Origin: JBBEAM01 sp040882845
GTDB taxonomy: Bacteria > Pseudomonadota > Alphaproteobacteria > Kiloniellales > DSM-21159
NCBI GenBank assembly: GCA_040882845.1
Contig: JBBEAM010000013.1
Location: forward strand, 310,001-374,000
Length of the DNA stretch: 64,000 nt
Reading direction: 5' to 3'
Made by a program: the position numbers and the translations under genes. Shown here in pieces: positions 1 through 8,672 of this stretch. The notes under the pieces are model-generated. The model was not told the DNA's origin. It searched no databases and was given only the letters and a program-made list of their open reading frames with translations. Within the stretch, counting starts at the first letter, position 1, and each line of letters begins with the position of its first letter.

Positions 1-313
1 CGGCCTGGGGATCCTGGGCCGCCGGCAGGCTGTCGAGATTGAGCCGCGGCAGCGGATCGAGCTTGACCAGATCGGCGATCTCGCCGGCGGCGGCGGAGAA
101 GCAGGGCAGCGCCAGGCCGAGCGGTCCGCAGCCGATTTCCAGGACGCGCTTTCCCGAAAACAGCGCGCGGTGCCGTTCTCCCGGCAGCTTGTCCATCTGG
201 GCGTGAAGATCGCCGCAGACACGTAGCAGCACGCCGAGGGTCGCCCCCTCCCAGAATCCCGCTTCCGCGTGCTGCGCTTCCTGCCAGCGGTCCTCGGCGA
301 TCGCCGCCGTCAT
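1..313 (-). CDS. SAM-dependent methyltransferase, N-terminal part (runs off window)
   Basis: The visible 104 codons begin at an ATG on the minus strand and remain open to the window edge. A glycine-rich SAM-binding motif I, VLEIGCGPLG, lies about 60 residues in, which is typical of class I (Rossmann-fold) methyltransferases. The start lies 4 bp beyond the stop of the upstream UDP-glucuronate decarboxylase gene, so the two are probably co-transcribed. With nucleotide-sugar enzymes next door, a role in modifying a glycan or lipid-linked sugar is likely, but the substrate cannot be told from this fragment. Confidence 0.75.
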   Translation of the reverse strand, partial: MTAAIAEDRWQEAQHAEAGFWEGATLGVLLRVCGDLHAQMDKLPGERHRALFSGKRVLEIGCGPLGLALPCFSAAAGEIADLVKLDPLPRLNLDSLPAAQDPQA

Positions 314-317
314 GGCG

Positions 318-1262
318 TCAGTTCATCAGGCGGCGGAAATAGTCGATCGTCATTTCCAGGCCGCGCTGCAGGGGCACTTCCGGCTGCCAAGCGAGCTTAT
401 CCTTGGCCAGGCTGATGTCGGGCCGGCGCTGCAGGGGGTCGTCGACCGGAAGGGGTTCGTATTTCAACTGGGAGGAGGAGCCGACCATCTCGATCACGAT
501 CTCGGCCAGTTCCTTGATCGAAAATTCGCCGGGATTGCCCAGGTTGACCGGGCCGGTCACCTCGTCGGGGGCATCCATCAGCTTGATGAAGGCGGTGATC
601 AGGTCGTCGACGTAGCAGAACGAGCGGGTCTGCTTGCCGTTGCCGTAAATCGTGATCGGCGCGTCGCGCAGCGCCTGGACGATGAAGTTGGAGACCACGC
701 GCCCATCGTTGGGGTGCATGCGCGGGCCGTAGGTGTTGAATATCCGCGCGACCCGGACCTTTAGGCCGTGCTGGCGGTGGTAGTCGAAAAACAGCGTCTC
801 GGCGCAGCGCTTGCCCTCGTCGTAGCAGGCGCGCGGGCCGATCGGGTTGACGTTGCCGTTGTAGTGCTCCGGCTGCGGATGGATCGAGGGATCGCCATAG
901 ACCTCGCTGGTCGAGGCCTGAAAGATCTTCGCCTTGGTGCGCTTGGCGAGACCGAGCATATTGATCGCGCCGTGGACGCTGGTCTTGGTGGTCTGCACCG
1001 GATCGTGCTGGTAGTGGATCGGCGAGGCCGGGCAGGCGAGATTGTAGATCTCGTCGACTTCCAGATAGAGCGGAAAGGTCACGTCGTGGCGCATCACCTC
1101 GAAGTGCGGATTGTCCAGCAGATGCGCGATGTTGTCCTTGGTGCCGGTAAAGAAATTGTCGACGCAGAGGACATCGTGGCCCTCGCCGAGCAGGCGCTCG
1201 CAGAGGTGCGAGCCGAGGAATCCCGCGCCGCCGGTTACGAGTATGCGTTTCCGCAACATCAT
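318..1262 (-). CDS. uxs: UDP-glucuronate decarboxylase (UDP-xylose synthase), extended SDR
   Basis: A 314-residue extended short-chain dehydrogenase. The NAD-binding motif GGAGFLGSH is at residues 11-19 and the catalytic pair Tyr147/Lys151 is in YDEGK. The segments VDNFFTGTKDNI, STSEVYGDP and FNTYGPRMHPNDGRVVSNF are characteristic of UDP-glucuronate decarboxylase, which converts UDP-GlcA to UDP-xylose via a 4-keto intermediate. Length matches the cytosolic bacterial enzymes. It reads towards the methyltransferase and is divergent from galE, sharing a roughly 100-bp intergenic region. It probably supplies UDP-xylose to the polysaccharide pathway encoded to the right. Confidence 0.88.
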   Translation of the reverse strand: MMLRKRILVTGGAGFLGSHLCERLLGEGHDVLCVDNFFTGTKDNIAHLLDNPHFEVMRHDVTFPLYLEVDEIYNLACPASPIHYQHDPVQTTKTSVHGAINMLGLAKRTKAKIFQASTSEVYGDPSIHPQPEHYNGNVNPIGPRACYDEGKRCAETLFFDYHRQHGLKVRVARIFNTYGPRMHPNDGRVVSNFIVQALRDAPITIYGNGKQTRSFCYVDDLITAFIKLMDAPDEVTGPVNLGNPGEFSIKELAEIVIEMVGSSSQLKYEPLPVDDPLQRRPDISLAKDKLAWQPEVPLQRGLEMTIDYFRRLMN

Positions 1263-1364
1263 CTTTCGTATCTATCCAGCCATGCAAGGGAAGGGCCTTG
1301 CCAATCAGCGTCCTGCGTTAGGAAGTCTATGCCAGCGCGGCGGGGCTAGGCTAGTCTCAAGCGC

Positions 1365-2354
1365 ATGAATCGCAAGGTCTTGATCACCGGCGGCGCCGGC
1401 TACATCGGCAGCCATCTCTGCAAGCGTCTGGCCGCCGAGGGCTGGGAGCCCGTCACCTTCGACAACCTCTCGACCGGCAATGCCTGGGCGGTGCGCTGGG
1501 GGCCGCTCTGCCAAGGCGACCTGCTTGATGAGACGGCCCTGGCCGAGGCTTTCGAGACGCACCGCCCGGCCGCGGTGATGCATCTCGCGGCGCTGTCCTC
1601 GGTCGCCGGCTCGATGCAGGATCCGGAACTCTACTACCGGGTCAATCTGCAGGGCACGATCAATCTGCTCGCGGCGATGCGCCGCGCGGAGGTGCGGCAG
1701 GTAATCTTCTCCAGTACCGCCTCGGTCTATGGCGCGCCTCAAAGGACGCCGATTCCCGAGGGGCATCCGCTGCATCCGATCAACCCCTACGGCAACAGCA
1801 AGTTGATGGCGGAGCGGCTGCTGTTCGATTTCGAGCGCAGCCACGGGATCGCCTCGGTCTCCCTGCGTTTCTTCAATGCCGCCGGGGCCGATGGCGCCGG
1901 CGAGCTGGGCGAGCAGCGCAGCGGCGAGACGCATCTGATTCCTCTTGCCCTGGAAGTCGCGCTGGGGCGCCGCGCCGCGCTCGATCTTTTCGGCCGCGAC
2001 TACCGCACGCCCGACGGCAGCTGTATCCGCGACTACGTTCATGTCGAGGACATTGCCGCCGCGCATATTCGCGCCCTGGACTATCTGCGCCGCGGCGGCC
2101 TCGGCATCGCCCTCAATCTCGGCAGCGACGCCGGATTCAGCGTGCTGGAGGTGATCGAGGGCCTGCGCCGCATCACCGGTGCCAAGATCCCCCTGGTCGA
2201 GCGGCCGCGCCGCGCCGGCGACCCTGACGAGCTGGTCAGCGATTCCAGCGCGGCGCGGGAGATTCTCGGCTGGCGTCCGGAACGCTCCGATCTCGACAGC
2301 ATTCTCGGCAGCGCCTGGGCCTGGGCGAAGAGCCGGTCCGCCGCGGTCAGCTGA
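1365..2354 (+). CDS. galE: UDP-glucose 4-epimerase
   Basis: This 329-residue extended SDR interconverts UDP-glucose and UDP-galactose with tightly bound NAD. It has the cofactor motif GGAGYIGSH at residues 9-17, SSTASVYG at 116-123, catalytic Tyr142 and Lys146 (YGNSK), and the GalE-type segments FFNAAGAD and CIRDYVHVEDIA. The length is normal for the family. It is transcribed away from uxs and its last 8 bp overlap the 3' end of the convergent nucleotidyltransferase gene. It likely feeds galactose into the exopolysaccharide made by the neighbouring genes. Confidence 0.88.
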   Translation: MNRKVLITGGAGYIGSHLCKRLAAEGWEPVTFDNLSTGNAWAVRWGPLCQGDLLDETALAEAFETHRPAAVMHLAALSSVAGSMQDPELYYRVNLQGTINLLAAMRRAEVRQVIFSSTASVYGAPQRTPIPEGHPLHPINPYGNSKLMAERLLFDFERSHGIASVSLRFFNAAGADGAGELGEQRSGETHLIPLALEVALGRRAALDLFGRDYRTPDGSCIRDYVHVEDIAAAHIRALDYLRRGGLGIALNLGSDAGFSVLEVIEGLRRITGAKIPLVERPRRAGDPDELVSDSSAAREILGWRPERSDLDSILGSAWAWAKSRSAAVS

Positions 2355-3399
2355 CCGTCCAGCCCGGCGGCAGGGCACCGCGCGGCCGCAGCAGCCCTCG
2401 CGCGCGCAGCCAGAGATTGCGCGCCGCCACCCGCGGTTCGGCCGAGAGCAGGACCTCGCGCCGGATCAGCGCGGCGGGCCCGAGCTGCGCCCGGCTGTCC
2501 AGCGCGGCCAGGGGACGCAGCGCCCGGGCGAACTCTCGGCCCTGGGTTTCGTGCGCCCGGTAGCCTTCCGGGACCGTGCCGCCGAGGCGGGACAGCAGCC
2601 GCAGGAAAACCGCGAGCGGCCCGGTGAGACGGGCGCGTCCCGCCCGGACGAAGATCTCCTCCCAGTCCAGCTCCTCCCCGCTACGCAGCTGGATCAGGGC
2701 GTCGACGAACTTCTTCACCGCCAGGGGGGCGAACTTGTCCTTGGCGGCGTTGCTGGCGAGCAGCAGGAAGCTGTGGCTGGGCGCCGGCAGAAGACAGTTT
2801 GGGCCCTGCCGCGCGGCGGCGAAGAGCGTTTCGCAGTCGAGGCCGAGATGCAGGGGGTAGCTGTCCGGCTGGACGTGGATGTCGAGAGTGACGCCGCCGT
2901 CGGCGGAGACGAAGGGGGCATAGCTGGCATCGGCGATGAAGCCCCAGGGCTTCGCCGGCTCCGGCCGGAACGCGAAACCCTCCCGGCTCAGCAGGTCGAG
3001 CAGCGCGTTGCGCTCTCCTGCCCGCACCACGAGGTCGAGGTCGCCGGTGGTGCGCAGGTCCGGGTCGCCATAGATCTGCCGGGCCAGGGCGAAGCCCTTG
3101 ATCGCGACGCAGGCGATCCCGGCTTCGGCGATCCGTGCGAGACAGGCTTCCTGCGCCGCGCGGGCATAGCGGTTGAGCTGACGGCTGCGTTCGGCGGTCG
3201 CCGGGTCGATCGGCGGAGCGCCCAGGGCCTGGGCCGCCGGCTCGGTCAGCGCGGCCGCCAGGGCCGGACCGAGGAAATCCGCCAGGCGCACGCTCCAATC
3301 CGGCAGCGCCGCCAGGGCTGCTTCCGGCAGCGGCTCCTGGGGCGCGGCGATCAGCCGCCAGCAGCTAAGAGACCTGGAGAAATGACTGGCTGTCGCCAT
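2347..3399 (-). CDS. Nucleotidyltransferase family protein (NTP_transf_5 type)
   Basis: The 350-residue protein contains KGFALARQIYGDPDLR followed by GDLDLVV (Lys101, Asp120, Asp122), the signature of the polymerase-beta-like nucleotidyltransferases often found in exopolysaccharide loci beside HprK-like and PqqD-like genes. Both partners occur in this window at 20.6-21.8 kb. The substrate is unknown for the family. The start overlaps the upstream phosphatase gene by 35 bp, so translational coupling is likely. I see no better start downstream. The 3' end overlaps galE by 8 bp tail to tail. Confidence 0.72.
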   Translation of the reverse strand: MATASHFSRSLSCWRLIAAPQEPLPEAALAALPDWSVRLADFLGPALAAALTEPAAQALGAPPIDPATAERSRQLNRYARAAQEACLARIAEAGIACVAIKGFALARQIYGDPDLRTTGDLDLVVRAGERNALLDLLSREGFAFRPEPAKPWGFIADASYAPFVSADGGVTLDIHVQPDSYPLHLGLDCETLFAAARQGPNCLLPAPSHSFLLLASNAAKDKFAPLAVKKFVDALIQLRSGEELDWEEIFVRAGRARLTGPLAVFLRLLSRLGGTVPEGYRAHETQGREFARALRPLAALDSRAQLGPAALIRREVLLSAEPRVAARNLWLRARGLLRPRGALPPGWTVS

Positions 3400-4156
3400 C
3401 GAGTACCAGCGCGGTCAGGGCGCCCCCGTAGCAGGCGCCGGTATCGATGCCGATCCGGTTGGACCGCTTGACCGGCGACCATTCCGGCGTATGGCCGTGG
3501 ACCACGATCTTGCCGTGATCCTGGTCGGAGTTCAAAAAGGCATCGCGAATCCACAGCAGGTCCTCGGCGGCCTGGGCCTCGATCCCGACGCCGGGTTTGA
3601 CCCCGGCGTGGGCGAAGAAGTAGTCGCCTTCCTGGTGGCACAGCGGCAAGCCGGCGAGAAAATCCTTATGCGCCTGCGGCACCTTTTCGCGCAGGGCGTC
3701 GCGCAGCCAGGCCAGCATATCGGCACCTTCCGGCGGCGAGGCGGCGTCCACGCCATAGCTGGCGCAGGTCGAAACCCCGCCGAAAGACAGCCAGGAGAGA
3801 TAGCCTTCCGGGTTCTCCATGAAGCCTTCGAAGGCGGCTTCGTGGTTGCCCTTCAGATGCACCGTCTCGAAGCCCGGCAGGGGGTCGGAGAGCAGCAGTT
3901 CGATCACCCGCTGCGACTCCGTGCCGCGGTCGACGTAGTCGCCGAGATAGACTGCCACCTTACGTTTGCTCTGGTGCTCGGCGGCGTCGCCCAGGATCCG
4001 GGCGTGCAGCGCCTCAAGCATCTCAGCCTCGCCATGGATGTCGCCGATGGCATAGACGCGGCTGTTCTCCGGCGCGCGTCCCACGGGCGTGACCGCAGCC
4101 TTGGCTCTGCCAAATCCTAGCTTTCCGAGCATCCTTGAGGTCAACCCTACCAACAC
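3365..4156 (-). CDS. PPP-family metallophosphatase (serine/threonine phosphatase-like)
   Basis: The protein has 263 residues and the full set of calcineurin-type metal motifs: GDIHG at 38-42, GDYVDRG at 72-78, GNHE at 103-106, then HAG and HGHTP in the second half. This order is typical of bacterial PPP protein phosphatases and the related diadenosine tetraphosphatases. The gene heads a two-gene unit with the nucleotidyltransferase, which it overlaps. In a polysaccharide locus containing a tyrosine autokinase and an HprK-like kinase, a protein-phosphatase role is plausible, but the substrate is not shown. An in-frame Met at residue 9 is an alternative start. Confidence 0.8.
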   Translation of the reverse strand: MLVGLTSRMLGKLGFGRAKAAVTPVGRAPENSRVYAIGDIHGEAEMLEALHARILGDAAEHQSKRKVAVYLGDYVDRGTESQRVIELLLSDPLPGFETVHLKGNHEAAFEGFMENPEGYLSWLSFGGVSTCASYGVDAASPPEGADMLAWLRDALREKVPQAHKDFLAGLPLCHQEGDYFFAHAGVKPGVGIEAQAAEDLLWIRDAFLNSDQDHGKIVVHGHTPEWSPVKRSNRIGIDTGACYGGALTALVLDGDSQSFLQVS

Positions 4157-4228
4157 AGACTCCGGGCTGCATTGCGCGCGCGCCGGCCGGAGATGTCAAA
4201 TCCGCCGTCTTTCCAGCCGCGGCCTCGG

Positions 4229-6325
4229 TTAATCGGCCGCTGCAGTCTGCCAGGCCTTCCGCCCGCCCTTGTTTTCCAGATAGTTGAGCAGTGCGGCGAT
4301 GACCCGCTGGTCGAAGTGCTTGCCGCTTTGACGGAGCAGTTCCTCGATTGCGGTGTCGATGCTCAGGCTGGCGCGCCAGCTTCTTGGACTGACCATGCCG
4401 ACGAAGGCGTTGGCCACGCAGAGGATGCGCGCAGTCGGCAGAATCGCCTCGCCCTGCAGGCCGCGTGGGCCGCCGGAGCCGTCGGCATGCTCCTGCGCCT
4501 GGCGCAGGGTCTCGGCCACAGGGCCGCGAAAGCCGACTCCCTCGAGCAGCTCCGCGCTCATCTGCTGCGCGCCGCGGATCGCCGCCAGTTCTTCGTCGGT
4601 CAGGCTGCCTTCTTTGGTGAGCAGCTCTTCGGGGATCAGAATCTTGCCGAGGTTCATCAGACTGCCGGCGATGCGCGCCGACTCGATTTCAATCTCGCTC
4701 AGCCGTAACTCCCCGGCGAGCATCTCGGCGAGCTGCGCCACGCGGCGTGAATGGTCGGCGGCGTAGGGATCGCGGCGGTCGACGACGCCGATCAGCGTCA
4801 TTACCAGATCGTTCAGCGTACGCTCCTGCTGGCGGCGCTGGCGCAGCGCCTCGCTGATGTCGTACTCGACGATCAGGATTTCCTGGCCGGCCGCCTTGGC
4901 GACGGGGATGTGCGAGACGATCTTGCTGCGGACGCCGCTTTCTTCCTCCCACTCCAGCGTCCGTGTGATCGGCTCGCCGCGCCGGCGGGCGGCCTGATTA
5001 GCCTCGGCATAGTCCGCTGCGACCGCCGGGCCGCGCACCGCGTCGAGGCCCTTGCCGAGCAGGTCCTCCTCCGCAACGCCTGCCTCGGCGCTCGCCTTGC
5101 GGTTGGCGAAACGATAACGGTCCTGGGAATCCAGCGTATAGATCGCCGTCGGCTGGTTGTCGGTGACCAGGCGCAGCAGTTCGCGCTGTTCGCCGAGGGA
5201 CTTGGCGGTCTCCCGGTAGCGCTGTGCGGCGGCGCTGGCGCGGCGCGAGGCACCATGGCGCCAAACGAAGGCGATCAGAGCGGCGAGGAAGGCAAGGCCC
5301 AGGAACAGCAGGACCAGCAGCGTGTCGATCCGCGCCTCGCCCGGCCCCAGGGCTTCGGCGCGGTCGACCTTGACCAGCAGCGTCCAGGGCAGGCCCTCGA
5401 GGTGCCGGCCGGTAACCAGCACCCTGGTGCCTTCCAGGTCCTGACGCTCCGCGAAGCCGCGCGGCTGCAGATAGGCAGTGGCGGCCGCGGAGTCCGGCGT
5501 GTCCAGCGCTTGGCTGCGCCCGAGCGGTTTCTCTCCCGCCCCGCCCGGCAGCACGAAGCGCAGGCCGGCGCCGTCCAGCTGCAATAGCTGGATATCCAGG
5601 CTCGGCTCGCTCAGGCCGGGTTGGCGCAGCAGAGCGCGCAGGGGCTCCAGGACCAGCTTGCCGCCGAGGATGTAGCCGACGCTCTCGGCGCCCTCGTCGG
5701 CTTGCAGCGGCGCGACCCGCGCCGCGGCCTGCAGCACCAGCCGGCCCGCGTCATCCAGGCGTAGCGGCGTAAGCACGGCTTCGGCTTGGGTGCGCGCTTC
5801 CTCGGGCAGGCCGGGCGGCCGAAAGTCCGGGGTGGTCAGCAGCGGCTGGCCATTGGCGCCGAGCAGCGCCAGGCCGGCCGCGGCGCTCCGCTCCAGGTTG
5901 GCATCCACCCGCGCGCCGGACGATTCGGCCAGGAATCCGCTGCGTGCTCCGGCCACCAGGAAGAGGTTGTTGACGTAGTCGAGCTGTCCTTCGGCGTCGG
6001 GCACTTGGGGAACCTCGCCGCCGGCGAAGTGCAGATCGGTCAGGAACAACTCGACCGAGGTATTCTGCGCCAGCTCGCCGATTTCCCGGCGCTGCTCGGC
6101 CAGCCAGCTTTCCAGCGCCTCGGCGCGGCTGTCGGCGACCAGAGCCAGCTTGTCCTGCCAACGCCGCAGCTCCTGGTTGCGCTCGCTCTCGGCGAAACCG
6201 AGAATCGCCGCCACGCTGAGCGTGCCGGTCAGGGCCAGGGCCGCAAGCAGGCTGAGCAGACGCCAGTCGAAACGCGGTGAGATTTCTCCCGTGGGTTGAG
6301 TCCCGGTCTGCGGTATGGAGCGCAC
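4229..6325 (-). CDS. Membrane sensor: periplasmic domain, PAS, degenerate HD-GYP domain
   Basis: A 698-residue protein. Residues about 22-44 and 336-355 are membrane spans enclosing a periplasmic sensor domain of about 290 residues. A PAS domain follows at about 384-495 and an HD-GYP fold at about 505-690. HD-GYP enzymes hydrolyse cyclic di-GMP at a di-iron centre, but here the ligand motifs are replaced. The HD pair reads MN (557-558, in SLMNLGKILIP), the HHE motif reads AQE, GSGYP reads GSGGP, and the late VADxFDA reads VANAFVG. The fold looks intact and the surrounding residues well kept, so this is probably a signal-binding or output pseudoenzyme. It is divergent from lapG across 159 bp, which suggests they act together. 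Confidence 0.8.
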   Translation of the reverse strand: MRSIPQTGTQPTGEISPRFDWRLLSLLAALALTGTLSVAAILGFAESERNQELRRWQDKLALVADSRAEALESWLAEQRREIGELAQNTSVELFLTDLHFAGGEVPQVPDAEGQLDYVNNLFLVAGARSGFLAESSGARVDANLERSAAAGLALLGANGQPLLTTPDFRPPGLPEEARTQAEAVLTPLRLDDAGRLVLQAAARVAPLQADEGAESVGYILGGKLVLEPLRALLRQPGLSEPSLDIQLLQLDGAGLRFVLPGGAGEKPLGRSQALDTPDSAAATAYLQPRGFAERQDLEGTRVLVTGRHLEGLPWTLLVKVDRAEALGPGEARIDTLLVLLFLGLAFLAALIAFVWRHGASRRASAAAQRYRETAKSLGEQRELLRLVTDNQPTAIYTLDSQDRYRFANRKASAEAGVAEEDLLGKGLDAVRGPAVAADYAEANQAARRRGEPITRTLEWEEESGVRSKIVSHIPVAKAAGQEILIVEYDISEALRQRRQQERTLNDLVMTLIGVVDRRDPYAADHSRRVAQLAEMLAGELRLSEIEIESARIAGSLMNLGKILIPEELLTKEGSLTDEELAAIRGAQQMSAELLEGVGFRGPVAETLRQAQEHADGSGGPRGLQGEAILPTARILCVANAFVGMVSPRSWRASLSIDTAIEELLRQSGKHFDQRVIAALLNYLENKGGRKAWQTAAAD

Positions 6326-6484
6326 GCTTTGCTTCCTTAAGCTCTGTTAACCATACACGCAGTTTCTTCGATCCGCCTTAAGGGACGGTTAAGTCCGAGC
6401 CTGCACTATGCGCGGCATCGTTGCTGCGCAGCGCGCTGTTTTGCCTGGGCGGCAGCCGGTTGTTCTCGCCGATGGGAAAGCTCC

Positions 6485-7144
6485 ATGACACTGCCTCGCC
6501 ATGTTCTCGCCCTCCTGCTCTCCCTGCTGATCGCTCTGGCCTTGAGCATCTATGGCGGCAAGGCCTACGCGGCCGCGGGCGAGCAATCCTCGATCTTCGG
6601 CAGTCGGGAGAGCGCACGCAGCGACCTGCGTCTCTTTCCCCAGTGGCTCGGTACGCTGTCGCGCTATGCCGATCAGATCGACGCGCCGCGCAACTGCGGT
6701 GGAGGCAACTATGCCGGCTGTAATCTCGAGGAATGGCAGGGCTTCCTCAACGGCATCAAGAACCAGGACGCCATGGCCCAGGTCGAGGCGGTCAACAGGG
6801 AGATGAACCGGCAGCGTTACATCGTCGATCCGCGCAACTGGGGCGTGCCCGATTACTGGGCGACCCCCTTTCAGTTCTTCGCCAAGAACGGCGACTGCGA
6901 GGACTATGCGATCGCCAAGTTCATTTCCCTGCGCACCCTGGGATTTCCCAACGAGGACATGCGGATCGTGGTGCTGCGCGACACCAACCTGAACGCCCTG
7001 CATGCCGTGCTGGTCGCCTACGTCAACGGCCAGCCCTATGTGCTCGACAACCAGACCCGCTCCGTGATGCAGGCGCAGTCGATCCGGCACTACCGCCCGA
7101 TCTACTCGCTTAACGAAACCACCTGGTGGCGCCACACCAACTAA
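6485..7144 (+). CDS. lapG: LapG-like periplasmic cysteine protease (transglutaminase-like, BTLCP)
   Basis: The 219-residue protein has an N-terminal signal peptide (about residues 1-29) and a bacterial transglutaminase-like cysteine protease domain. The catalytic triad is Cys138 (in GDCEDYA), His173 (in HAVLVAY) and Asp188 (in VLDNQ). Asp137 and Glu139 flank the cysteine as the calcium ligands do in characterised LapG proteins. LapG cleaves large surface adhesins to release cells from biofilm and is normally held inactive by the c-di-GMP receptor LapD. No gene with LapD architecture is in the window. The divergent PAS/degenerate HD-GYP membrane protein is the nearest candidate partner. Confidence 0.85.
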   Translation: MTLPRHVLALLLSLLIALALSIYGGKAYAAAGEQSSIFGSRESARSDLRLFPQWLGTLSRYADQIDAPRNCGGGNYAGCNLEEWQGFLNGIKNQDAMAQVEAVNREMNRQRYIVDPRNWGVPDYWATPFQFFAKNGDCEDYAIAKFISLRTLGFPNEDMRIVVLRDTNLNALHAVLVAYVNGQPYVLDNQTRSVMQAQSIRHYRPIYSLNETTWWRHTN

Positions 7145-7168
7145 GCGCTCGCCAAGAGCCCGGACCAC

Positions 7169-7195
7169 AAAAAAAGCTGCATTCAGCACCTTTTT
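7169..7195. terminator. Candidate terminator between lapG and the glycosyltransferase gene
   Basis: An A-run, the small inverted repeat GCTG/CAGC (7176-7179 and 7184-7187) and a run of five T (7191-7195) follow the lapG stop. The A-run can extend the stem by pairing with the T-run across a short bulge. This resembles a weak, possibly bidirectional, factor-independent terminator, but the GC part of the stem is short. Confidence 0.4.
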
Positions 7196-7244
7196 ACGCG
7201 CATTCGACCTGGGCCTCGTCCGCGTAAGACGATAATTTATCCCC

Positions 7245-8651
7245 ATGGCGCGACGTTCAGTCAGACACGCGAGCGAGGCGGAGTCCCTGCTCGCCACCCT
7301 CTTGCGGCTCGGCGACGTCCTGGTGATCGCGGTCACCGGGCTGCTTTGCTACGCGCTGCGCGAGGAACTCCACGAATTGACCAGTTCCTATGCCGTCGCC
7401 CTATTTCTCTGCGCCTTCTTCGCCCTCAACCTGCTGCAGCTCGCAGGCGTCTATCGCCCGGAGATCCTGCGCAGTCCGATCCGTGAAGTCGCCCGCACGG
7501 CAGCGGCCTGGGTGGTAACGCTGTTCCTTGTCGTCGCCCTCGCCGCCTTGACCAAAACGACGGCGCATTATTCGCGCATCTGGTTCGTGCTCTGGGCCCT
7601 GACCGGGCTTGGTGGGCTGCTGATGCTGCGGGTCGCCGCCTCGATCTACCTTTCCCGCCTGCGGCGCGGCGGCTATGGCATGAAACGCTTGGCGATCTTC
7701 GGGGCCGGCGAAATGGCCGAGCACCTGACGGCGCAGTTGCGCGGCAACGCCGAGGGGGTGGAGCTGGTCGGGTACTTCACGCCTTCGCACAGCGAGGCGC
7801 AGATGGCGGAGGCGCCCTATCTTGGCGGCCTCGCGCAGCTTTCCGAGCGGCTGCGGCTGGAGCGGATCGACGAGCTGATGGTCGCCCTGCCCTGGAACGA
7901 CGCCAAGCTGATTCCGCAGATCATGGAAGCGGTGCGCGGACTCAGTCTCTCCGTGCGGCTCTGCCCGCCGGCGGCTCCTCTGGACATCCCGGTGCGCGAT
8001 GTTTCGATCTTCGCCGGGGTGCCGATGGTCGAGGTCTGGCACCGGCCGCTGTCGGAACGCGATCTCTTCATCAAGGCGGTCGAGGATAAGGTGTTTTCGG
8101 CCCTGCTGCTGCTGCTGCTGTCGCCGCTGATGCTGGCGATCGCTGTGGCGATCAAGCTCGACAGCCGCGGTCCGGTGCTGTTTCGCCAGAAGCGCGCTGG
8201 CTTCAACAACGACAGCTTCGAGGTGCTGAAGTTCCGCACCATGTACAACGGCACAGACCCGGAGGGGGAGGTGCCGCAGGCGTGCCGCAACGACGAGCGG
8301 GTGACGCGGGTCGGCGCCTTCCTGCGGCGAACGTCCTTCGACGAACTGCCGCAGCTGCTGAACGTGCTGCGCGGCGAGATGTCGCTGGTCGGCCCGCGGC
8401 CTCACGCCGTGGAGCACGGCACGCTCTATTCCGAGCTGATCGAGGAATACCTGGCGCGCCAGCGGGTGCGCCCGGGCATCACCGGCTGGGCGCAGATCAA
8501 CGGACTGCGCGGCGCGACGGAAACCCCGGAGAAGATGCGGCAGCGCGTCGAGTACGATCTCTGGTATATCGATAACTGGTCCGTTTCCCTGGATCTCAGG
8601 ATCCTCTTCCTGACTCCCTTTACCGGACTGGTGAGCGAGAATGCCTACTAG
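7245..8651 (+). CDS. Polyprenyl glycosylphosphotransferase (priming enzyme for exopolysaccharide)
   Basis: This 468-residue enzyme of the WbaP/WcaJ/PssY class transfers a sugar-1-phosphate to undecaprenyl phosphate, the first membrane step of repeat-unit assembly. The N-terminal third has about four or five membrane spans, and the middle has a Rossmann-like CoA-binding-type domain (FGAGEMAEHL). The C-terminal bacterial sugar transferase domain starts near residue 280 with a membrane helix, then RGPVLFRQKRAGFNN, FKFRTM-like and DELPQLLNVLRGEMSLVGPRPH motifs. It precedes the ligase/polymerase gene by 21 bp, so the two form an operon. Confidence 0.87.
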   Translation: MARRSVRHASEAESLLATLLRLGDVLVIAVTGLLCYALREELHELTSSYAVALFLCAFFALNLLQLAGVYRPEILRSPIREVARTAAAWVVTLFLVVALAALTKTTAHYSRIWFVLWALTGLGGLLMLRVAASIYLSRLRRGGYGMKRLAIFGAGEMAEHLTAQLRGNAEGVELVGYFTPSHSEAQMAEAPYLGGLAQLSERLRLERIDELMVALPWNDAKLIPQIMEAVRGLSLSVRLCPPAAPLDIPVRDVSIFAGVPMVEVWHRPLSERDLFIKAVEDKVFSALLLLLLSPLMLAIAVAIKLDSRGPVLFRQKRAGFNNDSFEVLKFRTMYNGTDPEGEVPQACRNDERVTRVGAFLRRTSFDELPQLLNVLRGEMSLVGPRPHAVEHGTLYSELIEEYLARQRVRPGITGWAQINGLRGATETPEKMRQRVEYDLWYIDNWSVSLDLRILFLTPFTGLVSENAY

Positions 8652-8672
8652 CCCACGGGCCGGACAGCCCGC

